Positions 25,779-34,331 of a stretch of DNA of 64,000 nucleotides are shown one piece after another. Below the pieces are notes generated by a model, which was not told the DNA's origin, did no database searches, and worked only from the letters and a program-made list of their open reading frames with translations. This DNA comes from Desertivirga brevis (lineage in GTDB: Bacteria > Bacteroidota > Bacteroidia > Sphingobacteriales > Sphingobacteriaceae): NCBI RefSeq assembly GCF_017355835.1, contig NZ_JAFEWF010000001.1, positions 1,612,001-1,676,000 of the forward strand. The letters are read 5' to 3'. The position numbers and the translations under genes were made by a program. The stretch's first letter is position 1. Each line of letters opens with the position of its first letter.

Positions 25779-26723
25779 TCATAAAGCTGTTAGTACACCA
25801 GTCGCTATTCTTTTTACCTGCTCTTTCAATTCTTCGGGTCCGATTATAATTGCCTCATCAGCAAACATAAGGAACCATCTGGCAAAACCTGTAAGGTGCG
25901 AAGTAAGGAAATGCATCTCCACCTTATCGCCTTTCTCAACTTCTGAAATAAATCCGCTATAATATTTCTGACCTTCCAAAAAGTGATATACCCGTTTATT
26001 TACTAAAACCACAACTTCTCTTACGTTTTCCTCCCTTGGCCTGCAACTCAGATATTCCTGTAGCGACATATGTTCCTTCTCAAAAGCAGATCCCGTAAGA
26101 CATATATCAGATACACGGTCAAGCCTGAAGTCACGGTAATCCTGTCTCATCCTGCACCAAGCGATCAAATGCCAGTAGTTATCCAGAAAAAACACGCCAA
26201 CCGGTTCTACAATACGCTCTGTTGCCTCTTGACGGTAAGCAGTAAAATAGTGAATATGTAACGCTTTTTTCTCGGCAATACTTTTCAAGGTATTTTGAAG
26301 CAAGTTGAGTTCGAGAGGATTATCAGGCTTTCTTCTTGAGTTTAGTACTGTGATGCTTGAGTCGATCTCCTCAAGAAGATCTTTTTCTGTCGACTTTAAC
26401 ACCGCTCTGACTTTGTACATGGCAGAGGTAAAATCAGCTTTTAAAGAAGAATCTGTTAATTGCTCAACCAACTTCTCTGCAGTAAGAAATGCCGTTGCTT
26501 CCTCTCGCGTAAACATTACTGGAGGCAACCTGAATCCATCTACCAAAGAATATCCCACACCAGCCTCCCCGATTATTGGAATACCTGCCTCTTCAAGGGT
26601 TTTTATATCCCTGTACACTGTACGAAGACTAATGCTGAAGCGATCGGCTATATCCTGAGCTTTCACTACTCGGCGGGTTTGAAGTTGGATTAAAATTGCA
26701 GAAATACGGTCAATACGGTTCAT
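25779..26723 (-). CDS. WYL-domain transcriptional regulator (HTH_11/YafY type)
   Basis: 314-residue regulator. An N-terminal winged helix (residues 5-60, with SISLRTVYRDIKTLEEAGIP) is followed by a WYL domain around residues 140-215 and a C-terminal WCX-like region. WYL domains are thought to sense small ligands or nucleic acids. The segment 'GEAGVGYSLVDGFRLPPVMF' linking the domains is typical of the YafY group. It is a single gene, divergent from the MerR gene, and its targets are not evident; no clear operator was seen in the divergent gap. Confidence 0.9.
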   Translation of the reverse strand: MNRIDRISAILIQLQTRRVVKAQDIADRFSISLRTVYRDIKTLEEAGIPIIGEAGVGYSLVDGFRLPPVMFTREEATAFLTAEKLVEQLTDSSLKADFTSAMYKVRAVLKSTEKDLLEEIDSSITVLNSRRKPDNPLELNLLQNTLKSIAEKKALHIHYFTAYRQEATERIVEPVGVFFLDNYWHLIAWCRMRQDYRDFRLDRVSDICLTGSAFEKEHMSLQEYLSCRPREENVREVVVLVNKRVYHFLEGQKYYSGFISEVEKGDKVEMHFLTSHLTGFARWFLMFADEAIIIGPEELKEQVKRIATGVLTAL

Positions 26724-26845
26724 TTTATGCAGAAGCTGACAAATGGTAAAGCTAGCAAACTTTATAATACCTGCCAGTTAAGAACCTAAACATGGCCAAA
26801 ATTCAGAAGCTGCAACACAACTAATCTGAATAAGCTAAAACTGAT

Positions 26846-26853
26846 TATCTTTG
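26846..26853 (+). promoter_or_regulatory. -7 element (TATCTTTG) of the MerR gene
   Basis: Exact TAnnTTTG match ending 3 bases before the ATG at 26857, another candidate leaderless transcript. Confidence 0.5.
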
Positions 26854-26856
26854 CAT

Positions 26857-27192
26857 ATGCCGTATAAAGAACGTGAAATCAACAAGCTCTACTACACCAT
26901 GGGTGAAGTAACTGAAATGTTTAATGTAAACGCTTCACAAATACGTTTTTACGAACGGGAGTTCGACATCATTCAACCTAAGAAAAACAAAAAAGGCAAC
27001 CGGCTTTTTTCACCAGAAGACGTAGAGAATCTTAAAATAATCTTCAACCTTGTAAAAGATAGGGGGTTTACATTGCAGGGGGCCAAAGACTATTTGAAAA
27101 ATAATAAATCTGAAGTAAAAGAAAACCAAAAGATCATTGATTCGTTGGAACGCCTGAAACAGTTCCTTCTTGAGGTGAAGGAACAGCTGTAA
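26857..27192 (+). CDS. MerR family transcriptional regulator
   Basis: 111-residue protein with a MerR-type winged helix: 'YYTMGEVTEMFNVNASQIRFYEREF' is the helix-turn-helix, and 'KKNKKGNRLFSPEDVENLKII' the wing. A short C-terminal coiled coil (ENQKIIDSLERLKQFL) serves for dimerisation; there is no effector domain and no cysteine cluster, so metal sensing is unlikely. ATG at 26857 preferred over TTG two codons upstream. A lipid kinase gene follows after 10 bp and is probably co-transcribed. Confidence 0.88.
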   Translation: MPYKEREINKLYYTMGEVTEMFNVNASQIRFYEREFDIIQPKKNKKGNRLFSPEDVENLKIIFNLVKDRGFTLQGAKDYLKNNKSEVKENQKIIDSLERLKQFLLEVKEQL

Positions 27193-27202
27193 TCAATCAA
27201 AA

Positions 27203-28081
27203 GTGAAAGTACTCTTTGTCATTAATCCGAAATCAGGGAAAAAAGAAGGGGGAAGTTTTGAGGCTGTAATTTCAGAAAAATCACGGCAAATGAACTTTCA
27301 ATTTCTTATCCATCGCCTACATCAGGATATTAATGAGCAAGAGATATTAGACGAAGTAAATGAATATCAACCGGATATTATAGCTGCAGCTGGAGGGGAT
27401 GGTACAGTGAACTTCTTGGCTAAGCTCCTGATAAATCAGCCCATTCCACTTTTGATTGTTCCCCTTGGCTCTGCAAATGGAATGGCTAAAGAGCTTGGGA
27501 TACCAAACGTTGATTTTTCATTAAACCTTATAAATAAAGGAATCAAGCGAAGTATAGATATCCTGAGTATCAACCAGAAACTTTGCATTCATCTGGCAGA
27601 CGTGGGTTTAAATGCGCGGGTAGTAAAACGTTTTGAGAATGATAGCCGACGGGGGATCATGACTTATGCACGCCATCTTTTCAATGAAATCTTCCTGATT
27701 AAAAAATACCGGTTTTATATCTCTTTGGATGATGAAAAGGATATAATAAGGAAAGCCGTCTCCGTAACTTTTGCTAATGCCTCTAAATATGGTACCGGGG
27801 CAGTGATTAACCCTTTAGGCAAAGTTGATGACGGACAATTTGAACTTGTCATAATAAAACCCTTCCCGCGTATAAAATTACTTTCTATAGCATGGAAGAT
27901 GTTCAGCGGCAAACTGAACACCTCAGAGTATGCAGAAGTATTAACCTGTAAAAAAGCAAAAATCCGAACCGCAAAGCGCACGACCCTTCAAATCGATGGT
28001 GAAGTTATAGGCAAACTGAAGGATTTTGATATTGAGATTCAGCCTAATGCTCTACCCGTAATTGTTCCTGAAGGCTTTTAA
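27203..28081 (+). CDS. Diacylglycerol/sphingoid-type lipid kinase (YegS/BmrU family)
   Basis: 292-residue kinase of the DAGK catalytic family. Visible motifs are the N-terminal 'FVINPKSGKK', the nucleotide-binding 'AAGGDGTVNFLAKLL' near residue 65, and 'PLGSANGMAKELG' (the family usually has GT/SxND here). The C-terminal beta domain ends with 'LQIDGEVIGKL', matching the 'DGE' motif of the family. It likely phosphorylates a lipid such as diacylglycerol or undecaprenol-like substrates; the exact substrate is unknown. GTG start. Second gene of an operon with the MerR regulator. Confidence 0.88.
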   Translation: MKVLFVINPKSGKKEGGSFEAVISEKSRQMNFQFLIHRLHQDINEQEILDEVNEYQPDIIAAAGGDGTVNFLAKLLINQPIPLLIVPLGSANGMAKELGIPNVDFSLNLINKGIKRSIDILSINQKLCIHLADVGLNARVVKRFENDSRRGIMTYARHLFNEIFLIKKYRFYISLDDEKDIIRKAVSVTFANASKYGTGAVINPLGKVDDGQFELVIIKPFPRIKLLSIAWKMFSGKLNTSEYAEVLTCKKAKIRTAKRTTLQIDGEVIGKLKDFDIEIQPNALPVIVPEGF

Positions 28082-28265
28082 AACCATCCCCCTCACTCTT
28101 TAACCTAATGAATGCGCTTTTCTTTAAAGTCAAGGGGCTTCAATTATCTCACATTTTAAAAAACTCTTTAATAATTCCCGAGTTAAAAAAATAATAACGA
28201 CCTCTTATTCAAGCTACTTATGAAGTAAGATTTCTACCTGAATTAATTTTTTATAATTACTATCT

Positions 28266-29060
28266 ATGAAATCAACCAACAAAACAGCTCTTATAACCGG
28301 CGCTTCTAATGGTATTGGTTATGAGTTGACAAAGCTTTTTGCAGGAGATGGGAACAACCTGGTTCTGGTTGCGCGCAATGAAGCAAGGCTAAATGAGGTA
28401 GCACGTGAGATCCAAAACAAGTATGCCAGCTTAAAGGTGCATGTTATTGCGAAAGACCTGTCTATCGATGGAGCTGCTGAGGACGTATATAATGAAACCC
28501 GGAATTTAGGCATAGAAGTCAATTATCTGGTGAATGACGCAGGAATAGGACAGCGTGGGTTATTCTGGGAAACAGATTTTGAAAAAGACAAAGAAATTAT
28601 TCATCTCAACATTATTTCTTTAGTACACCTTACAAAACTATATTTAAAAGATATGGTAGCGAGAAACGAAGGAAAGATCCTTCAGCTTGCCTCGATTGCT
28701 GCCTATCAACCTACTCCCCTGTTAGCGGTATACGCAGCTAGCAAGGCCTTTGTGCTTTCTTTCGGCGATGCGCTGATCAACGAACTAAAAGACACAAACA
28801 TCACTGTAACATCCTTAATACCAGGACCTACAGAAACAGATTTCTTCAACAAAGCCGACGCAGAACATACTGTTGCCGCTCACAACGCAGACGATGCGGC
28901 CAAAGTAGCAAAAGAAGGATACGAAGGCTTTTTAAAAGGTGAACACCATGTAGCTGCAACAGCTATGGTAGGTGTTCAGGCTGCCATGAGTACTGTAATG
29001 CCCAATGAGGCTGTTACAAAAATGGCACGAAAATATATGGAAGAAGATAAATCAAAATAA
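28266..29060 (+). CDS. Short-chain dehydrogenase/reductase
   Basis: 264-residue classical SDR. The NAD(P)-binding TGASNGIG lies near residue 11, the NDAGIG segment (usually NNAG) near 90, and the catalytic Ser and YxxxK in 'LASIAAYQPTPLLAVYAASK'. The basic 'VARNEARL' after the second strand suggests NADP. It resembles DltE-like uncharacterised oxidoreductases. It is first of three closely spaced genes (gaps 23 and 10 bp) with a small disordered protein and a baeRF-domain protein. Confidence 0.9.
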   Translation: MKSTNKTALITGASNGIGYELTKLFAGDGNNLVLVARNEARLNEVAREIQNKYASLKVHVIAKDLSIDGAAEDVYNETRNLGIEVNYLVNDAGIGQRGLFWETDFEKDKEIIHLNIISLVHLTKLYLKDMVARNEGKILQLASIAAYQPTPLLAVYAASKAFVLSFGDALINELKDTNITVTSLIPGPTETDFFNKADAEHTVAAHNADDAAKVAKEGYEGFLKGEHHVAATAMVGVQAAMSTVMPNEAVTKMARKYMEEDKSK

Positions 29061-29083
29061 TTAAACAAATCACATCTAATATT

Positions 29084-29317
29084 ATGGGAAAAGATAAGAA
29101 CGGATCATTCCATCCGGCCAAAGGCAGGCCAACTGGTTCTCCGAAAGAAAGCACAGGTTTAAGAGATGCATTTGCTGTTACTGATTTAGAGAAAGACAAT
29201 GAACTGGCTGAAAAGTACCTTGATGGTCCAGACGAGCCGGCTGCAAATGTAAATGTCCGTCATATTAACAGACATACGGATAAAGGCGAAGATAATGATG
29301 TGAACAGACAAGATTAG
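29084..29317 (+). CDS. Small charged hypothetical protein, 77 aa
   Basis: A hydrophilic protein without signal peptide or membrane helix. It opens with MGKDKNGSFHPAKGRPTGSP and is rich in Asp, Glu, Lys, Asn and Gly, which suggests it is disordered. I recognise no domain. Spacing of 23 bp after the SDR and 10 bp before the baeRF gene makes it part of one operon. I have the impression that such small proteins accompany the baeRF partner in other Bacteroidota, but cannot verify it here. Confidence 0.7.
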   Translation: MGKDKNGSFHPAKGRPTGSPKESTGLRDAFAVTDLEKDNELAEKYLDGPDEPAANVNVRHINRHTDKGEDNDVNRQD

Positions 29318-29327
29318 AAGTCAATTT

Positions 29328-30500
29328 ATGGAGATAATAACTAAAGAGGAATTTACGACGCTCGGCAATTATCAGGCTGATAATTGTGTAAGCATATACA
29401 TTCCGACACACAGTTCCGGAATTGCAGTGAACGAACGATACGACCAGATCGTTTTTAAAAATAACTTACAGCGAGCTAAAGTAGAGCTCACAGCTAAAGG
29501 ACTTGACAACAGGCAGGTTGATGCCATCCTTACCCCTGGATTTGAACTTCTGAAGAACGAAGAGTTCTGGAATTTCCAGTCAGAAGGTTTAGCGGTCTTT
29601 TTAGCCGATGGATATTTTAAAGTCTACCAGTTACCTCTGTCGGTGAAGGAAGAACTATTGGTAAACAGCTCATTCCTATTAAACCAGTTACTGCCGGTGA
29701 TGGAACGCAGACATCGTTTCTATCTGCTTGTATTAAGCAAACAGGACTGTAAGTTTTACGAAGCCGACCAGTTTGAAATGAAAAAGCTGGAAGTAGAAGG
29801 ACTGCCCTATGGCATGGACGATGTTGTACCCTTTGAACTAAAAGAGAGACGACAAACCCATCGCAGGGCGGGAGCAGGAGCGGGAGAACGTGCCGTTGTT
29901 GGAGCAAATTTTCATGGTCACGGTACCGGCCTTTCCGATGAAGACGAATACTTGATCCAATACTTGAAAGAGGTCGATAACACGCTTTGGACAGAAGTGC
30001 TGCACAACCAACATGTTCCTTTGGTTATTGCTGCAGTCGATTACGAAATCGGGCTGTATAAACAAATTACTAATTACAAACATATTTCGGATGTGGCCAT
30101 GCAGGGCAACTACCAGCACGAAGAACGTCATAGCCTGTATTTAAAAGTAAGAGAAAAAATGGCTCCCTATTTCAGAGAGTACTGTAATAAGGCGCTGAAA
30201 AACTTTTACGATAATACTACTACCCGGCTTTCTTTCACAACACCTGAAGATATCATACCAGCAGCATTTTACGCGCAGATATCCGATCTGTTTGTGGAGA
30301 AAGGCCAACACATCTGGGGTACTTTTGATGAAAAAGACAACAAACTTGTTATCCATCCCCAGAAACAGGAGAATGATGAATGTTTGATTAATAAGGCAAT
30401 TTTCAAAACGATCATCAATGGCGGAGAGGTACATATGCTCGACAGAGAAAAAATGCCGGCTCAAAGCCCTCTTGCTGCCTTTTTAAGGTTTGCTATTTAA
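29328..30500 (+). CDS. baeRF family 3-like protein (release-factor-related fold)
   Basis: 390-residue soluble protein. The opening 'CVSIYIPTHSSG' and the middle 'RHRFYLLVLSKQDCKFYEAD' match the bacterial relatives of archaeo-eukaryotic release factor 1 (baeRF, family 3 by pattern). These have been proposed from sequence analysis to act on stalled or damaged ribosomes; direct evidence is limited. No GGQ motif is visible. The stretch at about 180-200 (RAGAGAGERAVVGANF) may be a flexible loop in the equivalent place. It closes an operon with an SDR and a small protein and is followed by a terminator. Confidence 0.75.
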   Translation: MEIITKEEFTTLGNYQADNCVSIYIPTHSSGIAVNERYDQIVFKNNLQRAKVELTAKGLDNRQVDAILTPGFELLKNEEFWNFQSEGLAVFLADGYFKVYQLPLSVKEELLVNSSFLLNQLLPVMERRHRFYLLVLSKQDCKFYEADQFEMKKLEVEGLPYGMDDVVPFELKERRQTHRRAGAGAGERAVVGANFHGHGTGLSDEDEYLIQYLKEVDNTLWTEVLHNQHVPLVIAAVDYEIGLYKQITNYKHISDVAMQGNYQHEERHSLYLKVREKMAPYFREYCNKALKNFYDNTTTRLSFTTPEDIIPAAFYAQISDLFVEKGQHIWGTFDEKDNKLVIHPQKQENDECLINKAIFKTIINGGEVHMLDREKMPAQSPLAAFLRFAI

Positions 30501-30528
30501 ATTATTCAAGGCGTAAACTACATTTCAC

Positions 30529-30567
30529 AAGAAAAGCCGTACAGAATTTCTGCACGGCTTTTCTTAT
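30529..30567. terminator. Terminator between the baeRF operon and the beta-helix gene
   Basis: 12-bp outer stem (30529-30540 with 30554-30565) and an inner cagaa/ttctg extension; T-rich on the plus side, and placed between convergent genes so probably bidirectional. Confidence 0.8.
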
Positions 30568-30583
30568 TTCAATTGATAATAGC

Positions 30584-33019
30584 TTAATTTACTGCAATTG
30601 GAGTCATTGAAACACTGTAGCTTACTATTTTATTTGCAAGCTCATTTATGTTTCCATTGACAACAATATTTGAGAAGGTATTAGTGATCATACCTAACCA
30701 AGTATATCCTGCTTTCCAGTTATTGTTACTGATATAGATATTCTTACTACCTGCCAGAGCTTGTGCACGTACGCAGTGAGCATTAGTATAAACTGTATTA
30801 CCAGAAACAGTAATGTCGGAAACTACACGGGTTGCATTGTAAGTACCAAGAACGATCGCTGAGGAGTTACCTGTAGACAATCTTGTATCCACTATATTAT
30901 CAGTGATCTTAACATTGTTAAGATTATAGCCTCCGCCGCCCAATTGAATACCTCCGGTATTTGCTCCTTTAGTTTTAACCGTGTTATTGGCTATTGTCAC
31001 CATTGTTGCATCTTCACCTATACCTCCTGAGATGGCAATACTACCAGCTGAGATCGTATTATAGGTCATTGTATTATAAGGACCAAAAATCTCTAATCCA
31101 CTTCTGTGATTACCAACACCTCCGTTCATAACATTCTTGGTGATCGTCGTATATCTGAAATATCCAGAGATTCCGTTTCCTCCAAGGTTATTAGGATCAT
31201 TGAAAGTGTTATTGGCAATAGTTGCATTTCTAACATAGGCAGCAGCACATTCAATCGCAAACTGAATACCATGCGTATTATTGAACGTATTTCCCGAAAT
31301 GTTTACATTGATATTGTCCTGGCTCTGTAACTGGAAGGCGGGAGAATTATTGTTTTGCAATCCCCAGCGTGTAAATTGATTGCCTGTAGCAGTTACCTCT
31401 TTTGTACCTCTTAACTCAACTGCACTACGACCAGCATCAGTGAATTTACAATTGATCAAGCTAAGATTAGTTACCTGGTAAGCGTTTAAGCCCTTTACTG
31501 TTAATGTACCGGCATCACGGCTTCCTGAGAAAGATACGTTTTCAAAGTATACTGTCTTTACATTGTCTGTTACGAACATTGCAACTAACTGCCCACCAGT
31601 ATTTCCAGCAAAATTTGCGTTTAACTTAATATTCTTAATCTTAATATTACTCTTCTGAGTAGGAACCCTGAAAACTCTTCTACCAGACGCTGTACCATTA
31701 CTTAAAAAGATCTCAGTACTTTCACCCTGTCCTTCTATTGATGCATTTGAAGGAATGATTATCTCATCAGAGATTAGGAATTTACCTGCAGGTAATACTA
31801 AGGTTTGTCCCTTTGAAGCAAATGAATTGATCAGGTTTTGGAGAACAGTACGATTATTAGTTGATCCGTCACCATTCAAACCAAATGCATTTGGTGCTAA
31901 CGTACCTGTAACAGTAGTTGCATCAGGAACAACTGGTGCAGGCGCCTCTACAGGTGCCGGAACAATCGGAGTAGTTGTTGCTGGAGTGGTAGTTGTGCCT
32001 CCTGTTGAACCTGCACTTACCTTTTCAGTATATGGATAAATACTTACAGAAAAATTATTTGGGGTAATTATATTATCAGTTCCGGTTAAATTGATACCAC
32101 CATTTTTAACATTCAAGCTACCTCCAAAATTATTGTTGATAACGGTTGATGAATTAAAGGCTCCGATAACACCATTTCCTCCAATATTTTTAGCGTCGTT
32201 GAAGATATTTCCTTCAATTTTAGCCCCTGTCACTACCGCAGCTGTTGACTGGATGGCACCCAGACTACCAATGCTGTTGATAAATGTATTGCCTGAAATA
32301 CTAACATTGCTATTATCCTGACTTGTCAGCGCAATTGCAGGAGACAAAGCGCCCTGTCCCGCCCAGTTCTCGAAGTAGTTACCTTTAATAACAACATCTT
32401 TAGCTCCCCGGATCTCAAGATCGGAACGACCTCCCTGGGCAAACCAACAGTTAATAAAAGAAAGTCCAACTACAGGATACGCATTCATTCCCTTTACCTC
32501 TGCAGACCCGCCATCGCGGCTACCAATAAAAGTTACGCCCTCGGCATAAATTCCGCTTGTATTATCTGTAACATACAGTGCCGCTAGTCTTGATCCTGTA
32601 TTTTGACCCTGATTGGCATTTAAGCGAATATTCTTGATCTTAATATTAGAGGTTCTGGTAGGAACTCTGAAAACATTTCTATTTGAAGTTGAGCCACCTG
32701 TTAGAACAATCTCTGTTCCATCCCCGGCTCCTTCAATAGAGGTATTGGAGGGTAAAATGATCTCGTCTGAGATACGGAATTTTCCTTGCGGCAAAATCAG
32801 CACTTCATTTTTCGAAGCTGCAGCATTCACAAGGCTCTGAAGTTGCGTTCTGGAATCGGTTAAGCCATCCCCATCTAATGATATACCGTTCACAGAAACA
32901 ACACCTACTTTTCCTGGTATTTCAAACTCTTGTTCCTCAATAGGATTGATATTGTCTTTCTTACAAGCAAAGAAGCTCAGGGCGGTAAAGACTAAAAGCC
33001 CGCGATAAAACCTTTTCAT
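30584..33019 (-). CDS. Secreted lipoprotein with two tandem parallel beta-helix modules
   Basis: 811-residue lipoprotein (signal peptide ending FFAC, Cys19). Two homologous modules occupy about residues 45-330 and 370-800. Each begins with a pectate-lyase-3-like segment (GDGLTDSRTQLQ... and GDGSTNNRTVLQ...), then KFRISDEI/KFLISDEI, FRVPT, NIKIKN and a right-handed beta-helix with NVSISGNTF-type turns. A Thr/Pro-rich linker joins them. The fold suggests a polysaccharide lyase, hydrolase or adhesin. I cannot identify catalytic residues with confidence. It is divergent from the exopolysaccharide cluster, so an action on that polymer is plausible but inferred. Confidence 0.82.
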   Translation of the reverse strand: MKRFYRGLLVFTALSFFACKKDNINPIEEQEFEIPGKVGVVSVNGISLDGDGLTDSRTQLQSLVNAAASKNEVLILPQGKFRISDEIILPSNTSIEGAGDGTEIVLTGGSTSNRNVFRVPTRTSNIKIKNIRLNANQGQNTGSRLAALYVTDNTSGIYAEGVTFIGSRDGGSAEVKGMNAYPVVGLSFINCWFAQGGRSDLEIRGAKDVVIKGNYFENWAGQGALSPAIALTSQDNSNVSISGNTFINSIGSLGAIQSTAAVVTGAKIEGNIFNDAKNIGGNGVIGAFNSSTVINNNFGGSLNVKNGGINLTGTDNIITPNNFSVSIYPYTEKVSAGSTGGTTTTPATTTPIVPAPVEAPAPVVPDATTVTGTLAPNAFGLNGDGSTNNRTVLQNLINSFASKGQTLVLPAGKFLISDEIIIPSNASIEGQGESTEIFLSNGTASGRRVFRVPTQKSNIKIKNIKLNANFAGNTGGQLVAMFVTDNVKTVYFENVSFSGSRDAGTLTVKGLNAYQVTNLSLINCKFTDAGRSAVELRGTKEVTATGNQFTRWGLQNNNSPAFQLQSQDNINVNISGNTFNNTHGIQFAIECAAAYVRNATIANNTFNDPNNLGGNGISGYFRYTTITKNVMNGGVGNHRSGLEIFGPYNTMTYNTISAGSIAISGGIGEDATMVTIANNTVKTKGANTGGIQLGGGGYNLNNVKITDNIVDTRLSTGNSSAIVLGTYNATRVVSDITVSGNTVYTNAHCVRAQALAGSKNIYISNNNWKAGYTWLGMITNTFSNIVVNGNINELANKIVSYSVSMTPIAVN

Positions 33020-33466
33020 AAAAACTCATTCACACTTGCACTCCTTTACGAATTGATTCAGTGGAGGTTACAACTTTGTTAAAGGAGGAAATAATTTCTA
33101 AACTCAGTTAAAAATGAAAATAATATCGTGCCAAAATTTTAAAAGGTTACACAAAAGCCTTAATTTAAGCCCTTTAAAGCCTTTTCACTGTATGATGTTT
33201 AGAAAAACTGTAGAAAAAGTCACCAACATTGGAAAACAATTAAGCCTGTTTGAACATTTATTCATCATCAAAAATTTGAAAAATTAAAAAATTGATAGGT
33301 TAAATATGATCTGGAAGGCTTTTTTATTTTTTCATAAAACAATTCCTTCGATTAGGAATTATATATCCAAGAGTTCGTTTTAGTATTAATAATATCAAAA
33401 AAAATAATATTAAAATGAATTTTTATAAATAATAACAAAAAACAGGCTTTGTGGCCACTATTTACT
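33020..33466. other. AT-rich divergent regulatory region of the polysaccharide cluster
   Basis: About 450 bases without a credible gene, very AT-rich, between the beta-helix lipoprotein and the export genes. It must hold promoters for both directions; a weak plus-strand candidate is listed separately. A GGTTAC at 33145 lacks the GTATTAA partner. Confidence 0.5.
33275..33308 (+). promoter_or_regulatory. Weak promoter candidate for the polysaccharide cluster (TTTG-N22-TAAATATG)
   Basis: TTTG at 33275-33278 and TAAATATG (one mismatch to TAnnTTTG) at 33301-33308, spacing 22. It would give a leader of more than 200 bases before the wza-like gene. Confidence 0.3.
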
Positions 33467-33538
33467 ATGAAAAACTCGGTAACGCAGTCCTTACCCCTGC
33501 TTATCCGGGCTTTACCTGAAAAACAAATTGGAAAATGA
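33467..33538 (+). CDS. Possible 23-aa leader peptide coupled to the export gene
   Basis: A short ORF (begins MKNSVTQSLPLL, ends PEKQIGK) whose TGA overlaps the ATG of the Wza-like gene in the arrangement ATGA. Overlap of this kind usually means translational coupling. The peptide itself shows no recognisable feature, and the ORF could be chance; the exact stop/start overlap is the only support. Confidence 0.35.
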   Translation: MKNSVTQSLPLLIRALPEKQIGK

Positions 33539-34305
33539 AAAAAAACGTACTATTATTAAACTTCATTGTTTTATTGATGATCTTGAGCTCTTGCGGTTCG
33601 TACAGAAAAACTGCTTACTTCCAGGATTTGCAGAACAAAGCCAGCAAGGAATCGATCACCAATTTCACTCCTATTATTATTCAACCAGAAGACATCCTTG
33701 GAATTAATGTTAGCAGTTTAAATCCTGAAGCTTCTGCAATCTTCAATTACAATTTAAATACTGTAACGGGAACTAATCAAAATAACCCTAACAATCCTGT
33801 AATAGGTTATTTGGTTGACCGCAAGGGCGAAATACAGTTGCCACTGGTAGGCAACTTTAAAGTATCTGGTCTAACAACTTCCCAGGTGAGAGATAATCTG
33901 CGAAAAGAACTATTGAAATACTTAAAGGAACCAGTAGTCAACATCCGGCTTATCAACTTCAAAGTATCAGTAATGGGTGATGTTGCCCGCCCTGGAGTTT
34001 ATCAGGTACAAAATGAACGCCTTACCCTTCCCGAAGCAATAAGTATGGCAGGAGATTTAAATATCACTGCTCTTAGGAACAATATCACCCTGATCCGTGA
34101 AACAAACGGAACCCGGGAATTCCTTCCGGTTGATTTGACCTCAAAAGACTTATTTAATTCACCATATTACTACTTAAAAAGCAACGACGTAATTTACGTA
34201 CAACCTGGAAAAAACAAATACGCGAGTGTTGACAACAGTTACCGGACATTAAGTCTATTGCTTTCAGCGTTATCGATCGCAGTTATAGTATTAACTCGAA
34301 ACTAA
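33535..34305 (+). CDS. Polysaccharide export lipoprotein (Wza-like, SLBB domain)
   Basis: 256-residue outer-membrane lipoprotein (signal peptide ending LSSC, Cys20) that forms the export channel for the exopolysaccharide. The poly-export domain covers about residues 45-130 ('IIIQPEDILGINVSSL', 'YLVDRKGEIQLPLVGNFKVSGLT'), followed by an SLBB domain ('VSVMGDVARPGVYQVQNERLTLPEAISMAGDL'). A hydrophobic C-terminal segment (SLLLSALSIAVIVLT) ends the protein, as in many Bacteroidota homologues. First full gene of the cluster; the tyrosine kinase gene follows after 26 bp. Confidence 0.92.
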   Translation: MKKNVLLLNFIVLLMILSSCGSYRKTAYFQDLQNKASKESITNFTPIIIQPEDILGINVSSLNPEASAIFNYNLNTVTGTNQNNPNNPVIGYLVDRKGEIQLPLVGNFKVSGLTTSQVRDNLRKELLKYLKEPVVNIRLINFKVSVMGDVARPGVYQVQNERLTLPEAISMAGDLNITALRNNITLIRETNGTREFLPVDLTSKDLFNSPYYYLKSNDVIYVQPGKNKYASVDNSYRTLSLLLSALSIAVIVLTRN

Positions 34306-34331
34306 CGAAACACAAAATTTATCTTACCCCT

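Noticed and set aside
33145..33150. GGTTAC in the divergent region of the polysaccharide cluster
   Set aside because: The position 15 bases downstream reads TAAGCCC, so no GTATTAA partner.
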